Positions 1 through 10,822 of a stretch of DNA of 64,000 bases are shown here, in pieces; position 1 is the stretch's first letter, and every line of letters begins with the position of its first letter. The position numbers and the translations under genes are program-made. The stretch spans positions 310,001 to 374,000 of the forward strand of contig NZ_FPEH01000032.1 in assembly GCF_900117425.1 (NCBI RefSeq). The letters are read 5' to 3'. Origin of the DNA: Novosphingobium sp. NDB2Meth1. Its GTDB lineage: Bacteria; Pseudomonadota; Alphaproteobacteria; Sphingomonadales; Sphingomonadaceae. A model generated the notes under the pieces. That model was not told where the DNA came from and made no database searches. It saw only the letters and a program-made list of their open reading frames with translations.

Positions 1-1
1 G

Positions 2-1219
2 ATCTGCGAGGACATCTGGCACGCACCGGTCTGCCGCCATCTGGCCGAACAGGGCGCCGAAATCTTCATCTGCATCAATGGCAGCCCTTACGAGATCGAC
101 AAGGAAGAGCTGCGGATCGAAGGCGTGGCCAAGCGCCGGGCGATCGATACCGGCATTCCGCTGGTCTTCGTGAACCGCGTCGGCGGGCAGGATGAAGTCG
201 TGTTTGACGGGGCGAGCTTTGTCGTCGGTCCTGAGGGCGCGCTGTGGGCGCAGCTGCCGGACTGGGAAGAAGCGATTGTCGACACGGTCTGGAACAAGGT
301 CGGCAACCGCTGGCGCTGCCAGCCGGGCGTGGTCTGCGAACTCGCCGAGCATCCCGAGGATATCTACTGCGCGATGGTCCTGGCATTGCGCGACTATGTG
401 AACACCAACCGGTTCCCCGGCGTGGTCCTTGGGCTTTCGGGCGGGATCGATTCGGCAATCTGCGCGGCGATTGCAGTCGATGCGCTGGGGCCGGAGCGGG
501 TGTGGTGCGTGATGATGCCCAGTGCCTATACCAGCGCCGAGAGTCTTGAAGACGCAGAGGCCTGCGCGAAGATGCTGGGCGTGCGGCTTGATACGATCCC
601 GATCGTGCCGGCGGTGGATGCCTTTGCCGATATGCTGGCGCCGACGTTCGAGGGCCGCTCGCCGGACCTCACCGAGGAGAACCTGCAGTCGCGCATTCGC
701 GGCACGACCTTGATGGCGCTTTCGAACAAGTTTGGCCCGATGCTGGTGACGACCGGCAACAAGAGCGAGATGAGCGTCGGCTACGCGACGATCTATGGTG
801 ACATGAACGGCGGCTACAACCCGCTCAAGGACGCCTACAAGACGACCGTGTTCGCGATCTCGCGCTGGCGCAATGCCGCGCGGCCCAAGATCGGGCTGGG
901 GCCGGAAGGCATGGTCATGCCCGAGCGGATCATCACCAAGCCGCCCAGTGCCGAACTGCGCCCGGACCAGAAGGATTCGGATTCGCTGCCGGATTACGCG
1001 GTGCTCGATGGCATCCTGCTGGGACTGGTAGAGCACGAGAAGAGCGTCGACCAACTGGTGGCGGAAGGCTTCGAGCGGGCTACAGTCGCGCGGATCGAGC
1101 GGTTGCTCAACGTGGCGGAGTACAAGCGTCGTCAGGCCCCGCCGGGGGTGAAGCTGGGCATGCGCAACTTCGGGCGCGACCGGCGCTATCCGATTACGCA
1201 TGGTTTCCGCACCGGCTGA
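2..1219 (+). CDS. nadE: Glutamine-dependent NAD+ synthetase, 5'-truncated
   Basis: Cytoplasmic enzyme for the last step of NAD synthesis: ATP-dependent amidation of deamido-NAD with ammonia taken from glutamine. The window starts inside the gene; the reading frame is open from base 2. The first residues read ICEDIWHAP, the nucleophile-Cys region of the nitrilase-type glutaminase domain, and are followed by a synthetase domain with the pyrophosphate-binding motif LGLSGGIDSA (about 430-458). The C-terminus has the family's QAPPG and FGRDRRYPI signatures. About 405 residues are present, so roughly the first 150 residues are missing. The stop is at 1217-1219. Identification is firm. Confidence 0.95.
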   Translation: MCEDIWHAPVCRHLAEQGAEIFICINGSPYEIDKEELRIEGVAKRRAIDTGIPLVFVNRVGGQDEVVFDGASFVVGPEGALWAQLPDWEEAIVDTVWNKVGNRWRCQPGVVCELAEHPEDIYCAMVLALRDYVNTNRFPGVVLGLSGGIDSAICAAIAVDALGPERVWCVMMPSAYTSAESLEDAEACAKMLGVRLDTIPIVPAVDAFADMLAPTFEGRSPDLTEENLQSRIRGTTLMALSNKFGPMLVTTGNKSEMSVGYATIYGDMNGGYNPLKDAYKTTVFAISRWRNAARPKIGLGPEGMVMPERIITKPPSAELRPDQKDSDSLPDYAVLDGILLGLVEHEKSVDQLVAEGFERATVARIERLLNVAEYKRRQAPPGVKLGMRNFGRDRRYPITHGFRTG

Positions 1220-1224
1220 TCTTA

Positions 1225-1241
1225 TTGCGAACGATTCGCAT
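1225..1241. promoter_or_regulatory. Fur-like inverted repeat 1
   Basis: TTGCGAACGATTCGCAT is a near-perfect dyad with TTGCGAA/TTCGCAT arms. It resembles alphaproteobacterial iron-responsive (Fur-type) operators of the TGCnAAT-n-ATTnGCA form. It lies about 58 bp before the ATG of the small gene at 1299. Assignment to Fur is inferred from sequence shape. Confidence 0.5.
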
Positions 1242-1266
1242 TGACGAAGGAGCGCGACCTGATAAC

Positions 1267-1283
1267 TTGCGAATCGTTCGCAA
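1267..1283. promoter_or_regulatory. Fur-like inverted repeat 2
   Basis: TTGCGAATCGTTCGCAA has perfect 7-base arms around TCG. It is the same motif as the dyad at 1225 read on the opposite strand, centred 42 bp away, about four helical turns. It ends 15 bp before the ATG at 1299, so a bound repressor would cover the promoter or the start of the transcript. Confidence 0.55.
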
Positions 1284-1298
1284 CAGACAGGTTTGGCC

Positions 1299-1718
1299 AT
1301 GACTTCGCTCACCCGCTACGCCGCCACCATCGCTGCACTCGCCAAGCCGCGCGTGTTGCAAGCGCAAAGCCCTGCCGCGCAGGAAGTGGTTCATGCCTTC
1401 CGACTTTGCGCGCTTGCCGCACGCGATCGGACCGACCCCTTGCCGGCACTGGCCCTGCGACTGTGCAATTGCGAGGCGGCCTATGCCGTGCATGATCTGG
1501 TGCGTGCGGTGGCGCAGGCGTGGCCTGAACCTTTCGTCGTCGGTCGAGCGTGTTGCCAGCGTCTTTCGCCGGACGAGGCGACGGTGGCCCTGCTCGCCGA
1601 GGCCGGGTGCGCAAGGGACCGAACGGCGTTCGACGCCGCGATTGGCGGCCTTGTCCGGCCCGACCGCCATGAGCCGCTGTGGGCTGCCTGCACGCACGCG
1701 CTGATGCTGATGCGCTGA
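1299..1718 (+). CDS. Unknown 139-aa protein, probably iron-regulated
   Basis: I do not recognise this family. The protein is mostly alpha-helical by composition and rich in Ala, Arg and Leu. It has several cysteines (around LCALAA, LCNCEAA, ACCQRL, GCARD and AACTHA) and no signal peptide or membrane segment. A TTG two codons upstream (1293) is in frame, but ATG 1299 is the natural start. Two Fur-like palindromes sit directly upstream, which suggests expression under iron limitation. It lies alone between nadE and gltX, 38 bp before gltX. The cysteine richness could mean metal or Fe-S handling, but nothing in the sequence proves it. Confidence 0.7.
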   Translation: MTSLTRYAATIAALAKPRVLQAQSPAAQEVVHAFRLCALAARDRTDPLPALALRLCNCEAAYAVHDLVRAVAQAWPEPFVVGRACCQRLSPDEATVALLAEAGCARDRTAFDAAIGGLVRPDRHEPLWAACTHALMLMR

Positions 1719-1756
1719 CCTTGTCGGGCAAGCGGGGGCCGCTATAGGCACAGGCC

Positions 1757-3088
1757 ATGACGGTCACTACGCGCTTCGCTCCCTCGCCCACCGGCACGCT
1801 GCATGTCGGCAATATCCGCACGGCGCTGCACAACTGGCTGCTGGCGAAGAAAAGCGGCGGGCGTTTCCTGCTGCGGATCGACGATACCGACGTTGCACGC
1901 AGCCGCGAGGAGCACGTCGAGGCGATCCGGGCTGATCTGGCGTGGCTGGGGCTCCATCCCGAGCGCGAGGAGCGGCAGTCGGCGCGCTTTGCGATCTATG
2001 AGGCGGCGTTCGAGAAGTTGATCGCGGCGGGGCGGCTCTATCGCTGTTATGAGACGGCCCAGGAGCTGGAGCTCAAGCGGAAGGTGCTGCTCGGACGCGG
2101 GCTGCCGCCGATCTATGACCGCGCCGCTCTGAAACTGAGCGAGGCGGACCATGCCGCCCGGGCTGCGGCAGGGGAGGCACCGCACTGGCGCTTCCTGCTC
2201 GACCATGAGGCGCCGATCGAGTGGGTGGATGGCATCCGCGGGCCGCAGCATTTTGATCCACGCCAGATGTCCGATCCCGTTGTGCGGCGGGCGGATGGAT
2301 CGTGGCTCTACATGCTGCCTTCGGTGATCGATGACATCGAGATGGCCGTGACCGACGTGCTGCGCGGCGAGGACCATGTTTCCAACACCGCAACTCAGCT
2401 GCAGATGTTCGCGGCGCTGGGTGCACAGGTGCCGCGCTTTGCGCATGAGGCGCTGCTGACGGGCGCGGAGGGCAAGCTTTCCAAGCGGCTGGGCTCGCTA
2501 GGCGTGGCAGAGATGCGCGAGAGCGGGATCGAGCCCGAGGCGCTGATCGCACTGCTGGCGCGGCTGGGCACGAGCGATCCGATCGATCCGGCGCTGGACG
2601 CGGACGACCTGGCGGCGAGCTTTGACCTTGCCCGGTTCGGACGGGCGCCGGCGCGGTTCGATGATGCGGAACTGGCGCGGGTGAATGCAGCGGTAATCCA
2701 TCGGCTGCCGTTTGCGCGGGTGGCGGAGCGGTTGCCGAAGGGTATGGGCGAAGCTGCGTGGGCGGCTATCCGGCCCAATCTGAACGCTGTGGCTGAAGCT
2801 GCCGATTGGTGGCGCGTCGTAACGGGGCCGATTGCGGCGCCGGAATTCGATGCGGAAACGCGGGCTTTTCTGGATCAGGCGGCGACAGTCCTCGCAGGAA
2901 TTGATTTGTCGGACGAACCTTGGGGTGCGCTGACCGGAGCCCTCAAGGACATGACCGGACGCAAGGGCAAGGCGCTGTTTCTGCCGCTGCGGCAGGCGCT
3001 GACAGGCATGGACCACGGACCGGATATGAAGGCGCTGCTGCCGCTGATTGGCAAGGATGAGGCACTGCAGCGATTCGCAGGAAAGTGA
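1757..3088 (+). CDS. gltX: Glutamyl-tRNA synthetase
   Basis: Class I aminoacyl-tRNA synthetase that charges tRNA-Glu (and often tRNA-Gln in alphaproteobacteria, for later amidation) in the cytoplasm. At 443 aa it matches the shorter alphaproteobacterial GluRS type. The HIGH-like motif is HVGN at residues 16-19 in FAPSPTGTLHVGN, and the KMSKS-like motif is KLSKR at residues 240-244. The all-helical C-terminal half binds the anticodon in this family. The ATG at 1757 is supported by the conserved N-terminus. Its 3' end faces the leftward acetyltransferase gene with only 15 bp between them. Confidence 0.95.
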   Translation: MTVTTRFAPSPTGTLHVGNIRTALHNWLLAKKSGGRFLLRIDDTDVARSREEHVEAIRADLAWLGLHPEREERQSARFAIYEAAFEKLIAAGRLYRCYETAQELELKRKVLLGRGLPPIYDRAALKLSEADHAARAAAGEAPHWRFLLDHEAPIEWVDGIRGPQHFDPRQMSDPVVRRADGSWLYMLPSVIDDIEMAVTDVLRGEDHVSNTATQLQMFAALGAQVPRFAHEALLTGAEGKLSKRLGSLGVAEMRESGIEPEALIALLARLGTSDPIDPALDADDLAASFDLARFGRAPARFDDAELARVNAAVIHRLPFARVAERLPKGMGEAAWAAIRPNLNAVAEAADWWRVVTGPIAAPEFDAETRAFLDQAATVLAGIDLSDEPWGALTGALKDMTGRKGKALFLPLRQALTGMDHGPDMKALLPLIGKDEALQRFAGK

Positions 3089-3103
3089 TGTTCATCAGAA
3101 GGG

Positions 3104-3589
3104 TCAGCAGAGACCGCGAAACATGACCAGGGCATCGACATAACCTCGGACCGGATGGTGGAATGCCTTGGGCAAACGCCCGACGATCTCGAACCCCAGC
3201 GTTTGCCAGAGGCTGACAGCTCGCTCATTGGTGCTGACAACGAAGTTGAACTGCATGGCCCGAAAACCTCGTTCGCGGGCCTGTTCGATCGAATGGGCAC
3301 ACATGGTGCGGGCCACGCCACGGCCCATGGCGGCAGGGCTCGTCATGTAGCCGCAATTGCAAACGTGGCTGCCGCCGCCAGCCTGATTGGCGCGAAGGTA
3401 GTAGGTGCCGAGGATGGCGCCATCCGCTTCAACCACAAACGTCTCACGATCAGGACTGAGCCAGTAGGCCAGCGCGTCGGCCTCGCTCATCGCTCGATCT
3501 AGGGCATAGGTCTCGCCGGCGCGGATTATCGGCTCGATGATTGCCCAGATTGCGGCAGCGTCTCCGGCTTCGGCGCGGCGGATCAGCAT
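3104..3589 (-). CDS. GNAT-family N-acetyltransferase
   Basis: Likely acetyl-CoA-dependent N-acetyltransferase of about 161 aa; the substrate is unknown. It begins MLIRRAEAGDAAAIW, typical of the GNAT beta1-alpha1. The pyrophosphate-loop region reads AAMGRGVA, and the C-terminal motif B reads STNERAVSLWQTLGF. An in-frame GTG lies three codons upstream (3598), but the ATG at 3589 fits the family N-terminus better. It follows yqgE on the same strand with 12 bp between them, so it is probably the last gene of the glnD-yqgE transcript. Function beyond the fold is not inferable. Confidence 0.8.
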   Translation of the reverse strand: MLIRRAEAGDAAAIWAIIEPIIRAGETYALDRAMSEADALAYWLSPDRETFVVEADGAILGTYYLRANQAGGGSHVCNCGYMTSPAAMGRGVARTMCAHSIEQARERGFRAMQFNFVVSTNERAVSLWQTLGFEIVGRLPKAFHHPVRGYVDALVMFRGLC

Positions 3590-3601
3590 AGGGGGCACGG
3601 C

Positions 3602-4162
3602 TCAGGCGCGGCCGGTCTGGCTGACGAGGTGGGAGGGGTCAATGCCCTCGGCGCGCCAGGTGGCGGCCCAGCGGGCGGCGACGGGGGTTTCGAACAGGAT
3701 CTCGCTGCGGCCCTGGGCGGCGTACCAGCCGTGATGGCGCATTTCGCCTTCGAGCTGGCCGGCGCCCCAGCCGGCATAGCCGAGCGCGACGAGCCATTTC
3801 GAGGGGCCGCGCCCTTCGGCGATGGCGCGCAGGACGTCCATCGAAGCGGACAAGGCGCAGAGCGGGCTGACCTCTACCGAACCGCTGCCGCCCCAATCGG
3901 TGCTGTGGAGCACGAAACCGCGCGAGGTTTCGACCGGACCGCCGTTGAGCACCGGACCATCGGGCGCGACGCCGGGATCGATGCCGACGTCGGTGAGCAG
4001 GCTGTGCAGGGTCACGCCTTCGCGAATGCTGCCGACACCGATGCCGAGCGCGCCGTGTTCATCATGCACGCACATCGCGATGACGGCGTGATCAAAGCGG
4101 GTGTCGCCCATGCCGGGCATGGCGAGGAGGATGCGGCCGGCGAGGTATTGCGCCTCGGTCAT
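3602..4162 (-). CDS. YqgE/AlgH family protein
   Basis: A 186-aa protein of the YqgE/AlgH (UPF0301) family. It shows the family N-terminus LAGRILLAMPGMGD, a central VLNGGPVE and a C-terminal YAGWGAGQLEGE. The biochemical role of the family is not established; in pseudomonads AlgH is linked to alginate regulation. Its ATG overlaps the TGA of glnD by four bases (ATGA, 4159-4162), so the two are translationally coupled. The acetyltransferase gene follows directly. Confidence 0.9.
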   Translation of the reverse strand: MTEAQYLAGRILLAMPGMGDTRFDHAVIAMCVHDEHGALGIGVGSIREGVTLHSLLTDVGIDPGVAPDGPVLNGGPVETSRGFVLHSTDWGGSGSVEVSPLCALSASMDVLRAIAEGRGPSKWLVALGYAGWGAGQLEGEMRHHGWYAAQGRSEILFETPVAARWAATWRAEGIDPSHLVSQTGRA

Positions 4163-6906
4163 GCCGCGGCGGCCTTGCTGCGACGATCCTCCGCCGCTTC
4201 GATCAGGCGCTTCTCGACGGCGCGCATGCGGGTATCGGCCTCGATCTTCTCGCCGAGCAGGTCGGTCACGTAGAACGTATCGACCGCGCGTTCGCCGTAA
4301 GTGGCGATGTGGGCGGAGTGGACGACCAGCCGCGCCTCGAACAGTGCGCGGGCGAGCTGGCTGAGCAGCGCGGGGCGATCGCGCGCGCCGACCTCGATCA
4401 CGGTGAAGCGGTTGGAGGCCTTGTTGTCGAAGATGACGATGGGCTCGACCTCGAACGCCTCGGCGCGGGGGCGGGCGGAGGGGCGCGCGGCAAGCTGGGG
4501 CAGGAGCTTGACCCGGTTGGCGAGCGCATCGGCAATGGCGTTCTTGAGCCGGGCGATCTGCGCGGGCTCGTTGAGCGGGCGGCCAAGCGGATCCTGCACG
4601 AGGAAGTTGTCGACCGCGAGGCCGTTGCGCGCGGTGTGGATGCGCGCGTCGATGATGTTGCCGCCGGCGAGGTGGATGCCGCCGGCGATGCGGTAGAACA
4701 AGCCGGGGTGGTCGGCGGCCAGCACGGTAACGAGCGTGGCTCCGCGCGCAGGGTACCAGTGGGCTTCGACTGTCAGCGGCTCATCGAGCGAGATATCCAT
4801 CTGCTGGAGGTTGAGCGCGATGATGTCCTCGGGCTCGGCGATCCAGTAGGCATCGCCGAGTTGCTTGCCGACCGTGCCGATGAGGGCGTCGCGCTCCTTG
4901 AGGAGGGCGGCGACAGCCTTCTTCTTGGCGGCAATGCGTTCGGCGCGGCCATATTGCTTGTGGCCGAGGCGCAGCACTTCCTCGGTGGAGGTGAACAGAT
5001 CGCCCAGCAGCTGGCGCTTCCACGAGTTCCAGATGCCGGGGCCAACCGCGCGGATATCGACGATGGTGAGCACCAGGAGGAGACGCAGCCGCTCCTGGCT
5101 CTGCACACGGCCGGCAAAGTCGGCGATGGTCTTGTAGTCCGCAAGATCGCGCTTGAAGGCGGTTGCACTCATCAGGAGATGCCAACGCACCAGCCATGCG
5201 ACGAGTTCCGTTTCGGCCGGCGACATGCCAAGGCGCGGGCAGAGCTTCATCGCGATTTCCGCGCCGAGGATCGAGTGATCGCCGCGCCGGCCCTTGGCGA
5301 TATCGTGGAGCAGGGTCGCTACATAGAGCACGCGGCGCGAGGCGACCTTCGAGATGACCTCGGTCGCCATCGGATGCTGCTCGGTTTCCTCGCCCTTCTC
5401 GATGCGCGACAGGAGGCCGATGGCGCGGATGGTATGCTCGTCGACCGTATAGTGGTGGTACATGTCGAACTGCATCTGCGCGACGACGCGGCCGAAATCG
5501 GGGACGAAGCGCCCGAAGATGCCCGCCTCGCTCATCCAGCGCAGCGCGGTTTCGGGGTCGCGGCGGCTGGTGAGCAGTTCCATGAACATCGTGTTCGCGC
5601 GCGGATCGCGGCGGACCGATGCGTCGATCAGGCCGGAATCGCGCCGCGCGAGGCGCATCGCTTCGGGGTGGATTTCGAGGCCCTCGCGGTCGGCCACGAG
5701 GAAGATCTCGATCAGGCGGACGGGATCCTGCCGGAAGAAATCATCGCCGTCGGCGCCGAGCTTTTCGGCCTGGATCGGAAAGGCGCCGATCTTGCGCTTG
5801 CGGCGGCCGCGCAGCGCGGCGAAGAAGCCGAGCTTCGTCTTGGCGAACTGTTCATCGAGCTGGGCAAGGAACATGCCGGTGAGCGAGCCGACCTGCGTCG
5901 CCTGCAGGAAGAAGTACTGCATGAAGCGCTCGACCGCGCTTTTGCCCGGGCGATCGGCGAAGTTCATGCGCAGCGCGACTTCGCGCTGGAGATCGAAGGT
6001 CAGGCGGTCCTCGGCGCGGCCGGTGACGGCATGGAGGTGGCAGCGGACCGACCAGAAGAAGCTCTCGGCGCGGCGGAAGGCTCGGTATTCGGCAGCGGTG
6101 AGCAGGCCGACTTCGACGAGTTCGCTGGGATCTCGAACTTTGTGGATGTATTTGCCGATCCAGTAGAGCGTGTGGAGGTCGCGCAGGCCGCCCTTGCCTT
6201 CCTTCACATTGGGCTCGACGACGTAGCGACTGTCACCCAGCTTCTTGTGCCGCTCGTTGCGCTCGGCGAGCTTCTCGGCGACGAACTGGCGCTCGGTGCC
6301 GGTGACGACTTCGGCCCAGAAGCGGCGCGAGCCTTCTTCGTAAAGAGCGCGGTCACCCCAGATATAGCGGCCTTCGAGCAGCGCGGTGCGGATGGTGAGA
6401 TCGCTGCGCGCCATGCGCACCATCTCGTCGAGCGAGCGGCTAGACTGGCCGACCTTGAGACCCAGGTCCCAGAAGAAATAGAGCATCGCCTCGATCACCT
6501 GCTCGCACCATGCCGTCGGCTTGGTCGGGGTGAGGAAGGCGATGTCGACGTCCGAGTGAGGCGCCATCTCGCCGCGCCCGTAGCCGCCGACCGCGACCAG
6601 CGCGATGCGTTCGCCGGTCGAGCGGTTGCTCGCGCGATAGACGTGGCCGACGACGTGATCGTGGATCACGCGCACCAATTGATCGATCAGGAAGGCCTGA
6701 CCCTGCGCGCATTCGGTTCCGTGCGAAGGCTTTTCGCGCAAGCGCCGGGCGAGTTCGTCACGCCCTTTGGCAAGGGCATAGCGCAGCAGCTCGACGATCG
6801 CGGTCCGGGCCTTGTCGCCCTGCGCCGCGACCTGTTCGGCAATCGCATCGGCAAGCGCCCGGCGATCGATGATGGCGCGCTGGTTGGGAATCCGGGGGGT
6901 GATCAT
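4159..6906 (-). CDS. glnD: [Protein-PII] uridylyltransferase / uridylyl-removing enzyme
   Basis: Master sensor of glutamine status: it uridylylates PII when nitrogen is short and removes the group when glutamine is plentiful. At 915 aa it is full length. The nucleotidyltransferase motif lies at residues 107-121 (GGYGRGEMAPHSDVD), and the central HD domain carries LLHDIAKGRRGDHS for the removing activity. Two C-terminal ACT domains (about 725-800 and 840-905) sense glutamine. A GAGGGG ribosome-binding site precedes the ATG. Its downstream effector glnE lies 40 kb away in the same window. A very long antisense ORF across it is a codon-bias shadow. Confidence 0.96.
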   Translation of the reverse strand: MITPRIPNQRAIIDRRALADAIAEQVAAQGDKARTAIVELLRYALAKGRDELARRLREKPSHGTECAQGQAFLIDQLVRVIHDHVVGHVYRASNRSTGERIALVAVGGYGRGEMAPHSDVDIAFLTPTKPTAWCEQVIEAMLYFFWDLGLKVGQSSRSLDEMVRMARSDLTIRTALLEGRYIWGDRALYEEGSRRFWAEVVTGTERQFVAEKLAERNERHKKLGDSRYVVEPNVKEGKGGLRDLHTLYWIGKYIHKVRDPSELVEVGLLTAAEYRAFRRAESFFWSVRCHLHAVTGRAEDRLTFDLQREVALRMNFADRPGKSAVERFMQYFFLQATQVGSLTGMFLAQLDEQFAKTKLGFFAALRGRRKRKIGAFPIQAEKLGADGDDFFRQDPVRLIEIFLVADREGLEIHPEAMRLARRDSGLIDASVRRDPRANTMFMELLTSRRDPETALRWMSEAGIFGRFVPDFGRVVAQMQFDMYHHYTVDEHTIRAIGLLSRIEKGEETEQHPMATEVISKVASRRVLYVATLLHDIAKGRRGDHSILGAEIAMKLCPRLGMSPAETELVAWLVRWHLLMSATAFKRDLADYKTIADFAGRVQSQERLRLLLVLTIVDIRAVGPGIWNSWKRQLLGDLFTSTEEVLRLGHKQYGRAERIAAKKKAVAALLKERDALIGTVGKQLGDAYWIAEPEDIIALNLQQMDISLDEPLTVEAHWYPARGATLVTVLAADHPGLFYRIAGGIHLAGGNIIDARIHTARNGLAVDNFLVQDPLGRPLNEPAQIARLKNAIADALANRVKLLPQLAARPSARPRAEAFEVEPIVIFDNKASNRFTVIEVGARDRPALLSQLARALFEARLVVHSAHIATYGERAVDTFYVTDLLGEKIEADTRMRAVEKRLIEAAEDRRSKAAAA

Positions 6907-6923
6907 GACCCCTCCCCTCTAGC

Positions 6924-8639
<1,716 letters not shown>

Positions 8640-8841
8640 GGGTATCTGAACTCTCCTCTCAGCCCCAATTCGCTTGGCTACCCTGCAAAAGGTACAGCGT
8701 CGGGGTCCAACCTTTTATTCGGTTTGCCTGACGGGTTTGCCCTGTGCCAGAAGGCCGCGCAAGGCTGCGGCGCACGCGGCACAAAACAAAACCGTTCTGT
8801 TACAAACCTCGTCGTTGCGAGAACTCTAGGGAGCTTGACCC

Positions 8842-9747
8842 TTGCTGTCACTATCGGCCGCCGCAGCCGCCGCTGTTGCGGGTCACCCGCCGCTGCACTG
8901 GGAGAACCTCGGCCTGTCGCCGATCGCGATCGACCTCGGGTTTTTCGCGATCAAGTGGTACAGCCTTGCCTATCTGGCGGGGATCATGCTGGCCTACTTC
9001 CAGCTCGGACGGATGATCCGCCAGCCGGGCGCACCGCTGGCGCAGCGCCATGCCGATGACTTGTTCTTCTACGCCACGCTGGGAGTCATCCTCGGCGGCC
9101 GGCTTGGCTATGCGGCGTTCTATGCGCCGGAACTGCTGACCGATCCTGCGCGGCTGATCCGCTTGTGGGAGGGCGGCATGAGCTTTCATGGCGGCCTGAT
9201 CGGCACGGTCATCGCCATCGCCTGGGTTTCGTGGCGCGGCGGGCTGAACTTCGTGCGGACTTGCGACTACATCGCCGTCTGCGTGCCGCCGGGCCTGTTC
9301 TTCGGCCGCTGTGCCAACTTCGTGAACGGCGAGCTGTGGGGGCGGGTGACCGATTCGAAAGTGCCGTGGGTGATGGTGTTCCCCGGCGCTGGCCCGATGC
9401 CGCGCCATCCCAGCCAGCTGTACGAGGCGCTGCTGGAGGGCCTCGTCCTCGGCGTCGTGCTGTTCCTCCTGTTCTGGAGGACCCGCGCGCGCTGGCGGCC
9501 GGGCCTGCTCGTGGGGGTATTTGGCCTCGGCTATGCGCTGGCGCGGTTCATGGTGGAATTCTACCGCGAGCCGGACGCGCAGCTGCTCGATTTCGCGATG
9601 CGCAGCGGGCTCTCGATGGGCCAGTGGCTGACCCTGCCGATGATGGCGATCGGGCTGGGCCTCGCGTTCCGCGCGCTGATGAGCCCGCCGCTGGCGGTGA
9701 CGATCCAGCCGGCCGGGCAGACTGCGGGGCAGACAATCGTATCCTGA
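8842..9747 (+). CDS. lgt: Prolipoprotein diacylglyceryl transferase
   Basis: Inner-membrane enzyme that moves diacylglycerol from phosphatidylglycerol to the lipobox cysteine of prolipoproteins, the first step of lipoprotein maturation. The 301-aa protein has about seven membrane segments, the HGGLIG motif in [11 protein letters not shown], and the family signature [14 protein letters not shown]. The start is a TTG at 8842 with AGGGAG eight bases upstream; no better ATG exists before the conserved region. The methyltransferase gene follows 16 bp downstream. It would serve several lipoproteins, including those encoded in this window at 40060 and 61905. Confidence 0.95.
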   Translation: MLSLSAAAAAAVAGHPPLHWENLGLSPIAIDLGFFAIKWYSLAYLAGIMLAYFQLGRMIRQPGAPLAQRHADDLFFYATLGVILGGRLGYAAFYAPELLTDPARLIRLWEGGMSFHGGLIGTVIAIAWVSWRGGLNFVRTCDYIAVCVPPGLFFGRCANFVNGELWGRVTDSKVPWVMVFPGAGPMPRHPSQLYEALLEGLVLGVVLFLLFWRTRARWRPGLLVGVFGLGYALARFMVEFYREPDAQLLDFAMRSGLSMGQWLTLPMMAIGLGLAFRALMSPPLAVTIQPAGQTAGQTIVS

Positions 9748-9763
9748 GCGCGGAGCGGGAGCG

Positions 9764-10822
9764 ATGACAGAGGGGCTGACGGCAGTTTTCGCGCGGTTGA
9801 TTGCGGCAACCGGGCCAATCTCGATCGCGCACTACATGGCCGAGGCGAACGCGCGCTACTATGGCTCGCGCGATCCGCTGGGCGCGGCGGGCGACTTCGT
9901 GACCGCGCCCGAGATCAGCCAGATGTTCGGCGAACTGATCGGCCTGTGGCTGGCGGATCTCTGGCAGCGCGCCGGGAGGCCGGAGGGTGCCTGCTATGTG
10001 GAGCTTGGCCCTGGACGCGGGACTTTGGCGCGGGATGCGCTGCGGGCGGCCCGGCGCGGCGGGCTCTGTCCCGAGGTGCATTTTGTCGAGACCAGTCCGG
10101 CGCTCAAGGCCCTGCAGGAAGCGGCGCATCCGGGCGCGGTGTGGCATCACGATCTTTCCGGGTTGCCGACGGACAAGCCCTTGCTGATCGTCGCCAACGA
10201 GTTCCTCGATGCACTGCCGGTGCGGCAGCTGGTGCGCACGGCGAGCGGCTGGCGCGAACGCATGGTGGGGCTTGATGCTGATGGTGCGTTCCTCCCGGTT
10301 GCGGGGACAAGGCCGATGGATGCGGCGGTACCTGAGCGCTTCGCCACGGCGGCCGAAGGCGCAATCGTCGAGGCATCGCCGGCTGCGGCGACGATCGTGC
10401 AGGAAGTGGCGGGCCGACTTGCGGCGCAGGGTGGCGCGGCGCTGTTGATCGACTATGGCTATGCCGAGCCGCAATTGGGCAGCACCTTGCAGGCGGTTCG
10501 CGCACACCGGAAAGTGGATGTTTTTGCCGCGCCGGGCGAGGCGGACCTCACCGCGCATGTCGACTTTGCCACGCTAGGCGAAGTTGCAGAGCAGGCCGGT
10601 GCGCGCTGGTTGGGGACCAGCACGCAAGGGCACTGGCTTGCCGCCCTCGGCATCGGGGCACGGGCCGGGAGCCTTGCGCGGGCGGCGCCCCAGGCGGCGG
10701 AGGCCATCGAGGCAGCGACGATCCGCCTCACCGCCCCGGCGGAAATGGGCGCCTTGTTCAAGGTGATGGGTCTTGCGGCGCCGGGATGGCCCGATGGGGC
10801 AGGGCTCCACCGAGTCACCTGA
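9764..10822 (+). CDS. MidA/NDUFAF7-family SAM-dependent methyltransferase
   Basis: A 352-aa member of the COG1565 (DUF185) family. The mitochondrial homologue NDUFAF7 methylates an arginine of a complex I subunit during assembly; the bacterial substrate is unproven. Sequence support: N-terminal ITIAHYMA-like region (PISIAHYMAEANARYY), the family FVTAPEISQMFGELIG stretch, and the SAM-binding glycine motif ELGPGRGTLARD. It is probably cotranscribed with lgt. It lies just upstream of the bc1 genes, which fits a respiratory role but does not prove it. Confidence 0.85.
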   Translation: MTEGLTAVFARLIAATGPISIAHYMAEANARYYGSRDPLGAAGDFVTAPEISQMFGELIGLWLADLWQRAGRPEGACYVELGPGRGTLARDALRAARRGGLCPEVHFVETSPALKALQEAAHPGAVWHHDLSGLPTDKPLLIVANEFLDALPVRQLVRTASGWRERMVGLDADGAFLPVAGTRPMDAAVPERFATAAEGAIVEASPAAATIVQEVAGRLAAQGGAALLIDYGYAEPQLGSTLQAVRAHRKVDVFAAPGEADLTAHVDFATLGEVAEQAGARWLGTSTQGHWLAALGIGARAGSLARAAPQAAEAIEAATIRLTAPAEMGALFKVMGLAAPGWPDGAGLHRVT

